From Branchiostoma floridae (Eukaryota > Chordata > Leptocardii > Amphioxiformes > Branchiostomatidae), in the NCBI RefSeq assembly GCF_000003815.2, contig NC_049991.1, positions 3,084,068 to 3,148,067 of the forward strand: a stretch of 64,000 nucleotides of DNA, in the 5' to 3' direction. A model generated the notes under the pieces. The model saw only the letters and a list, made by a program, of their open reading frames with translations, was not told where the DNA came from and did no database searches. The translations under genes and the position numbers were made by a program. Positions 46,470-64,000 of this stretch are shown here, one piece after another. How positions within the stretch are numbered: the first letter of the stretch is position 1; each line of letters starts with the position of its first letter.

Positions 46470-48475
46470 TGTCGATCGGGCGATACCAAGTGCGGGGGTG
46501 ACTGTGCAGTTTTCTTAGCGTCATGTATACATTGGTCACAGCTGCGTATGAAATAAACGCCCGCGGTGATTTTCGCATGATTTCGGGAAAATGAACAAAA
46601 GAACTTTTGTAACTTCCGGCGATGGTCAACATATGGAAAATGGGAAAAAATATAAAGGCATTAAACAAAGGGTGACGAGGACTCGGAGGAGCAAAGTCCA
46701 AAGGAGGAGTCAGCAAACGAGGCGAAAGGTATAAGTGTAAGGGTTAACTGTACTGAATAAATGTATGCATGCTTTCTACATTCCGTTCACACAGGATCTC
46801 ATGGCAAGTCATGCGGGATATAATCAGCTAAGTTGCCAAGAGTTGTGTAGCATTGATGTCTTGCCCTTCAACAACTCTAGCTGTACTGACCAGTACTGTT
46901 TTAATATATAATTTCTGGTCCGGCGTACCGTTTTACTATACTTCCTGGTCCTGGTCCGTACTGTTTATAGACCTTTATACTTCCCTGAAAGCGACTGTCT
47001 ATGGATACAGAGCCTCAGTGCGTTGTGTATCATGAGTCGGAGACTAATGATAATCTTAATGTGCGTTCTGTGCCGGTGATCGGTTGAGAAACGGTTCTGG
47101 AGCCTGGACCCGGTGCCGAAATGTCCTGAACTCAAGGCCGAACTGTCCTCGACCTGGGGGAACTACAGTATACTGGTTGGAAGGGGGCTGATTTAGACAG
47201 TTTCAACAAACGTTGTCTGTATTCATTGCTGTGCTGTTAGTGTTGATGTTACATGCCTGCCCTGACTGTTTATACTTTCCCGAGAGCGAGTGATGCCGAA
47301 TTCTCAGTGCGCAAGTTGTATGCCGTTGTGCGTTCTGTGTCGGCCACCGGTTGAATGTTTATCCGTGTTGTGTTTTGAGAAGGACTTTATTGAATATACC
47401 GAAATGTTAGGTAAATAACGGCGCCTGGACCCGGAATCATCCTTAACTCAAGGTTGAACTGGTCCCGGCCTGGGGCCGAACTGTCCTGATTGGAAAGGGG
47501 CCGAAATGTCCGTGTACCGAACTGTCCGACTTTCGCTGATTTGGCTTAATAGTCGACCTGTTTTGACACATTCTGTCCGTATTTATTACGGTGCTGCAAG
47601 GGATTATTTGTAGACATCTTTAACAGGCTTTTTTTTATCTTACATGTGAAGCAGGAACAGCTCAAGAAGATATTATTAAGTAAAAACCGAAGGTTGTATT
47701 TTCTGGCGATTTCGTGATATGGATCACATGAACGTTTAATACGCCAAAGAACAACAGCAGTTAGCTATACAGGCTTCAATGTGAAGTGCAACAGTACACG
47801 TGTCATTGTCTCACATTTTTACTCTATGCGGTGGGAATAGTTATTAAATGAAACTAATCCAGAAGAATAGCAACTCAAATAGATATACAGATTTCAAGGG
47901 GATTTTTGACAAAACACGCCCATGCCTTACCAAACCTTTGTCACCTCTTTTTGAGACCTATCTGGAGACTTTACTCCTCGCGTGGTACAAGACAGTAACA
48001 TAAGCTGGGGAAGGAGTTAAGCGTGGCCAACTTTACCCGTCTGCCGGCTAAACTCCTTCCCCAGCTTATGTTACTGTCTTATGCCACGCGAGGAATCTGC
48101 TTGGAGATTAGCGTCGGGCTCCCGACAGCGGGAGTCAGGGTTTAGACGATTATTTCAGTGCGTAGTCATAATCTAGCAGGTCATCACTGAAAGAAAGGGA
48201 TCCTCTGTCAAACAGTTCGCTTTGAAAGGGTTTTTAATTGCCTTTTTTAATCTAAAATTTTGCGGTCGAAGTTACCGGAAGTGTCAGTGAAACAACAACG
48301 TAGTCAGGGACTTGTATTTCTTATGCAAGTCACGTATTTGGAAAACAAAAAAATGAGCGCGCAGCTAAAAAAATGCAATCTTTATTGATAGACTTCCACC
48401 AAGATCTACATTGAACAGCTGTAAAAACTGGTGTGGCCCTGAAAGATTCAGTCCACAAAGTTGTCATGCAATATG
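46470..48475. other. Intergenic region between genes A and B
   Basis: I see no supported gene. It holds the 1b promoter element (46,475-46,513), an internally repeated GC-rich tract (about 47,085-47,170 and 47,410-47,520; words cctggacccgg, ccgaa(c/a)tgtcc), the block 47,786-47,905 shared with 6,483-6,610, and a hairpin at 47,977-48,093. Confidence 0.5.
47977..48093. mobile_element. Hairpin MITE, near-perfect ~45-bp arms
   Basis: cctcgcgtgg, acagtaacataagctgggga and aggagtt on the left arm are repeated inverted on the right arm around a ~25-bp loop. The near identity suggests a young element. Confidence 0.65.
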
Positions 48476-48481
48476 TTTATT
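48476..48481 (-). promoter_or_regulatory. Candidate polyadenylation signal of gene A
   Basis: AATAAA on the minus strand at the point where similarity to the gene B 3' flank begins. It implies a ~2.4-kb 3' UTR, so nearer signals are possible. Confidence 0.3.
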
Positions 48482-50895
48482 CACTTTGATATAATTTATG
48501 AAGCATATGCATACTCATTGTCAATCATTTTTTACAATCATTTGTCGCCAGCGGTCTTGCAATAATATTGCATAAACTCCTAAAACTGCAAAGCACATCA
48601 GGACAAACTCATAAGTCACAGACTAATACTAGTATACAAGCGCCTCTTCAAAAGCTATCTGTCAAAGCTACATAATTACTTGCCTGGGAAAAACAAAATC
48701 GATGGTGTGTTACTAGTGCGGCAGTAGTGCCACGGAGCTTCTTATTACATGTAAAATGTATGTAACAGAACACCAATTGCTACGGCTATTATAGGATACC
48801 ACATGCAAAGTACCATATGCAAAGTACTGAAATGGAGGTAGTAAAATCATAGAAACGTCCAATTGCAATTTTTGCTTACAAATAAAGAGAAGGCATATCA
48901 AGCCATTATGCCAGTATAATTCATTTAGCAATCAAAACAGTGAAAAAAAAAAACGAAAAGCAAAGACTCTCCATGCACTAATATAGCACCTCAGCGGTTT
49001 TTTATTAATACTAGTGCCTGATAAGTGATATTCAACAAAATGTGAAATAAGATACTACTGTACTTCTTTCCTAATTATCTACATTCTATGTTTTAGCATT
49101 GGGGTGGGTACCGGTGCAGAAAATGTTTGCGCAAACGTCTGAATGTGTGACACTCAAAACAATGGTCCAATTTTCTACAAACCTACGGAATCAATTTGGC
49201 GGATTCTTTGATCCCCCACTGGTGTTTTAAAATCCTTTCTTCATGTAAACTCTGTACATTTGACTGTAGAAACTTGGTAGGAATGACTACAAACTCGACT
49301 CTACTTGATATTTTCTTGGAATTGGTAAGTGCCGAAACGCATAAAAACCAGTGCCGATATAATCTAGTCATTTTCTACTCAGAGACTCAGTCCAAAATCC
49401 AGTCAACTGATATTTTTGTCTGTATTTTTTTCTTTTGGACCGGTTCAACAAGAAATAACAGGTTTGTACCGGTACTTCAACCGATACCCATCCCTATTCT
49501 ACCATACAATATATATAAATACAATTAAATGCCTTAATGTTAAAAAACGTCAAGACATACAGTGGCATAACACACTTTGGCACTTTTTCGCCACCACAAG
49601 TCAAAACTAATTTACATACTATATAGGTGCGTTGAAAGCACTTTTTGCTCTTAAATAACTTTGCTGCAAGTTATTCTACCACGCCTTTCTCAAACTGCAA
49701 GCTCAATCATAGCAGCACTGCTGTTCACTTTTTGGATTCAGTTATCAAGCTAAGTACAATGTTTATTCAAAAGATCACATTCAATACAAAATTTCCATGG
49801 CACAACACACAATCAAGCCTCAATTACACTTGTACACATGCCCTGAGATTGTACAATGAATCATTATCAACAGTGGGTTTGCCCTTTCTCTTAGTGGGCA
49901 ATAAGTGGCCATACTGTTTTCCACAAATCATTGCATCTTCAAGTGGTGATACACAAAAATTCCAAATAATACCTTCAAATTACTTCAATGGTAGTACCAC
50001 TAAGTACAATCTGAATCACATGATGGGAAGGGAGCCTCCTTAGGCCTACATCACAATTCCCACCCGGGGCTCGGATGGGTTGTTTGCAGAAATGAAAAGT
50101 TAGAGTTATGCCAATGAATATGCACAATGCATGCCTTTGAAATATCTTTGGTCCGTTTTGTGTTTGTATTGTCTTTTATATTGTACTGGGTGGGCCCCTT
50201 TGTAGAAATGTCACGTTAGTCTTAGCAGGCTCCATGAGTCTGTGGCTTTTTTAGGCTTATAATATGACAGCAGTAGTGGCACTAATATGATAGCATATAA
50301 GCTTTATATAGCATTTGGTTTCTTGTGACAGTGCTGAGAACTGATATTCCTCAGAAAAAAGCATATTACAAGCCAACCAAAAGTCTGACTAAGCCTGCTA
50401 AGAAGGGCTGTAAGATTGGTACACACTTTATAGGGAAGCAATTTCACATGCTATGAAAACAAAAGCAGTGGTCCAATACTGGTACAATACCAAAAATGCT
50501 GAAAAGTGAATACAACTACTAGTATGATCCTACAATAAACCTAAGATACAAATGTATAGGAAACATCTATATTCATAGATAAGATCCTGTATGAAATGTA
50601 TACAACATGTCCTTCTATTGAAACTCCTATGGTTCATATCATTTGACATTTTACAAATATATCAATTACATCTAAATGTTTCCAACTTTTGACAGAAGTT
50701 GGTGCTTCTCATCTTCATCATTGTGCTTTTAGGGCACATAGGTCCTAATTCATAAGCACCGGACACACATATCCCAAAATCTTACAGAAGTTTACCAAAA
50801 AGTGGCATGAAAGAGTTCATCTTCTCTACAATCAAATCACTTCATACAGTCAAATACTCTGTTAAGACACATAAAATATGGGTCTACAAGTCCAC

Positions 50896-63615
<12,720 letters not shown>

Positions 63616-63721
63616 CTGCAAGACAAGAAATGGAGGAATAGTTCAGTCATTTATGATTGCAACTGTTGCTTTTAACCTGTGGAAGTCTAAGCGTCCCTCT
63701 CATTATCTCCTATGACCATTG

Positions 63722-63879
63722 ATTTATGAGTCACTGCATGGGGTCAACTCGAAAAACTGCATTTGTCAGGTGAATGTCTACTAGGATACTCTCAAAAGAC
63801 TCTTGTTACTGAGGAGTAGAGAAGAACAAATTGAGCCATAGGCAGAGAAGAAAGCTGGCAGCATTATATTCATCAACAC
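63722..63879 (-). pseudogene. Decayed fourth copy of the 311-bp exon
   Basis: About 158 bp similar to the 5' half of exon 22, with its acceptor (CTAG|GTGTTG) and upstream intron (TTTCATTGCTTTC). A net +4 insertion near the start breaks the frame and the 3' half with donor is missing. Confidence 0.75.
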
Positions 63880-64000
63880 CTAGACGACAAGAGCAGTGAG
63901 AATGATTCAGCAAAAGCTAATGAAAGTCTATTAATGATCTAGATTTTCATTGCTTTCACTGATATCATTCAATAAACAAAGTTGACCTTAACCCATACAA

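Overview
The window is animal nuclear DNA, not bacterial. The genes are split by GT-AG introns, introns and flanks are full of short inverted-repeat transposons and minisatellites, and there are two assembly gaps (runs of N at 12,316-12,620 and 32,688-32,787). The exon phases of the main gene match vertebrate ABCC1 almost one for one. Together with MITE density, 5S-derived SINEs and a tandem gene cluster, this suggests an invertebrate deuterostome. An amphioxus (Branchiostoma) is my best guess, but it is an inference.

The backbone is a head-to-tail cluster of three MRP1-type (ABCC1/ABCC3-like) ABC exporter genes, all on the minus strand. Gene A (63,615 to 50,896) enters from the right edge and only its 3' half is seen: TMD2 and NBD2. 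Gene B (46,305 or 44,181 to 20,048) is complete. Thirty exons join in phase to 4,638 nt, that is 1,545 residues plus a stop, with TMD0, TMD1, NBD1, linker, TMD2 and NBD2. Gene C (4,771 to 1,992) shows only its first two exons before leaving the left edge. Between C and B lie the 3' end of a C2H2 zinc-finger gene with two CtBP-type motifs (minus strand, 9,246-7,685), a ~217-bp satellite array (10,862 to ~16,660) with decaying relatives to ~18,840, and the 3' flank of gene B.

The most unusual feature is in gene A. The 311-bp exon encoding the middle of TMD2 is present three times with intact ORF and splice sites (63,305-63,615; 61,630-61,940; 59,246-59,556), plus a decayed fourth copy (about 63,722-63,879). 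Because 311 is not a multiple of 3, two copies cannot be spliced in series without shifting the frame, so this looks like a mutually exclusive exon cassette. The middle copy appears to use the end of an inserted MITE as its 5' splice site, while the old donor beyond the MITE has decayed. Gene B has one copy of this exon but has two alternative first exons. In both genes the 3' end of the penultimate NBD2 exons has expanded into minisatellites whose every unit carries a 5' splice site (80-bp units in A and B, 51-bp units in B only).

The left edge (1-1,720) holds a retroelement endonuclease fragment, a run of about ten inverted CCAAT boxes before a TATA box, and a large fold-back. Other mobile DNA includes hAT-like, pogo/Tigger-like and probable Mutator-like MITEs, tRNA- and 5S-derived SINE pieces and a LINE 3' end. 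Paralogous introns give dated insertions, such as an 8-bp target site filled in gene B and empty in gene A.
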